Shown here one piece after another: positions 63,239 through 64,000 of a stretch of DNA of 64,000 nt. The notes below the pieces were generated by a model. That model had not been told where the DNA came from. It searched no databases and saw nothing but the letters and a program-made list of their open reading frames with translations. Each line of letters begins with the position of its first letter. Position 1 is the first letter of the stretch. The stretch is from DATGZX01 sp035296965 (GTDB lineage: Bacteria; Planctomycetota; Planctomycetia; Gemmatales; Gemmataceae), in the NCBI GenBank assembly GCA_035296965.1, contig DATGZX010000380.1:1-64000 (forward strand), read 5' to 3'. The translations under genes were made by a program, and so were the position numbers.

Positions 63239-64000
63239 TTAATGCTGGCCATCCATCTCATGATGGCAGGTGCTCAGCACTTCATCGAGCGTTGTTATTC
63301 CCCTAACTGCTTTATTGATACCATCTTCCAGCAATGTCCGCATACCAAGTAGCCTGGCCTGGCGGCGAATCGACTGGGTCGGCTCGCGGTTAAATGTCAT
63401 TTCTCGTATACCGGAATTGAGCTTGAGAAGCTCGAAGATGCCGAGGCGTCCGCGGAAGCCAGTGTGATGGCAATAATTGCAACCGCGGCCGCGGCTGAAG
63501 TTGGCCGTCGAGAGACGGTCTGGGGTCAATCCAGCTGCCTTGATCTCGGCGGCTGGCGGTTTGTCGGGCTCCTTGCATTTGGGGCAAATCACGCGAACGA
63601 GGCGCTGTGCCATGATCGCGATAACGCTGCTGGCGATAAGGAACGGCTGAACACCAATATCAACCAGCCGTGTAATAGCGCTAGGCGCATCGTTCGTGTG
63701 TAATGTACTGAAAACCAAGTGTCCTGTCAAAGAGGCCTGCACCGCGATCTCGGCCGTTTCACTATCGCGGATTTCGCCGACGAGGATGATATTTGGCGCT
63801 TGCCGCAACATGGCGCGGATGATGCGCGCGAAGTCGAGCCCGATAGAGTGTTTTACTTCGACCTGGTTGACGCCGGGGAGGTAGTACTCGACAGGGTCTT
63901 CGGCCGTGATGATTTTTCGGTCAGGTCGATTCAATTCGTTCAAGGCCGCGTAAAGGGTCGTGGTCTTACCGGATCCGGTCGGACCGGTGACCAAAAAGAT
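63239..64000 (-). CDS. Second GspE/PilB ATPase, 5' part outside the window
   Basis: The C-terminal 254 residues of a second assembly ATPase; the frame stays open to the window end at 64000 (IFLVTGPTGSGKTTTLYAAL), so the start lies outside. Present are Walker A, RQAPNIILVGEIRDSETAEI, VFSTLHTNDAPSAITRLVDI, and the zinc-binding pairs CPKC and CNYC followed by GFRGRLGIFELL. It is clearly a paralogue of pilB downstream, not a copy, because many positions differ. Two GspE-type ATPases in one locus, together with pilT, fit a combined pilus and secretion machine. Confidence 0.93.
   Translation of the reverse strand: MFLVTGPTGSGKTTTLYAALNELNRPDRKIITAEDPVEYYLPGVNQVEVKHSIGLDFARIIRAMLRQAPNIILVGEIRDSETAEIAVQASLTGHLVFSTLHTNDAPSAITRLVDIGVQPFLIASSVIAIMAQRLVRVICPKCKEPDKPPAAEIKAAGLTPDRLSTANFSRGRGCNYCHHTGFRGRLGIFELLKLNSGIREMTFNREPTQSIRRQARLLGMRTLLEDGINKAVRGITTLDEVLSTCHHEMDGQH

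Overview
The window (about 60% GC, 64 kb) looks like a chromosome segment of a planctomycete, most likely a Gemmataceae-type lineage. The evidence is N-terminal LEDR-type export motifs (RPILEFLEDRLAP, RPSLLTLEDRTLLS), a 3,200-residue repeat-rich surface protein, a Zn-ribbon/HEAT/WD40 protein, DUF3386, HTTM, FHA and four-helix-bundle genes, a TMTC-like membrane/TPR protein, and a long type IV pilus/type II secretion locus with several pseudopilins. No rRNA, tRNA or CRISPR was recognised.

Layout. (1) 1-11.6 kb is a compact stress/redox cluster: two CBS proteins, a DUF2267-hemerythrin fusion, a cytidylate-kinase-like protein, a small conserved-looking ORF, PEP synthase and a universal stress protein on the plus strand. 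They face a two-component pair on the minus strand: a histidine kinase whose PAS domain keeps the FixL haem-pocket positions, and a sigma-54 activator of NtrC type. Three good -24/-12 (sigma-54) promoter matches lie in this region, so I read it as one oxygen- or energy-responsive regulon. (2) 11.8-24.5 kb holds a secreted SecD-head-like protein, a short LEDR protein with one Ig-like repeat translationally coupled to a WD40 protein, and the giant surface protein, which was built by a 2,784-bp internal duplication plus 13 Ig-like repeats. (3) 24.6-30.6 kb holds a frameshifted 5' fragment of a TMTC-like TPR gene, a minus-strand trio (DUF3386, PolX-like helix-hairpin-helix, stand-alone LigD 3'-phosphoesterase), then the intact TPR gene. 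(4) 30.8-38.4 kb holds an RND efflux pair (adaptor lipoprotein and a pump with an extra membrane insert), a SnoaL-like secreted protein and a Gly/Ala-rich secreted protein. (5) 38.4-44.7 kb, minus strand, holds STAS, an HTTM protein coupled to a second membrane protein, DUF2934, FHA, a small membrane protein and a membrane monohaem cytochrome c. (6) 45.4-64 kb, minus strand, is the pilus/secretion operon in transcription order: second GspE/PilB (cut by the window end), PilT, PilB, four-helix-bundle protein, PilC, five pseudopilins and a 1,592-residue GspK/PilX-like protein.

The pilus operon spacers are packed with repeats: three copies of a nested 212-bp inverted-repeat element, four CATGCTTTCG hairpins, heptameric AGTAGAC tracts and a 39-bp triple repeat. 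One hairpin has apparently replaced the 5' end of a pseudopilin gene. These repeats and the putative haem-PAS/sigma-54 regulon are the parts most worth follow-up. All functional statements come from reading the sequence and recalled family knowledge; no database search was run.
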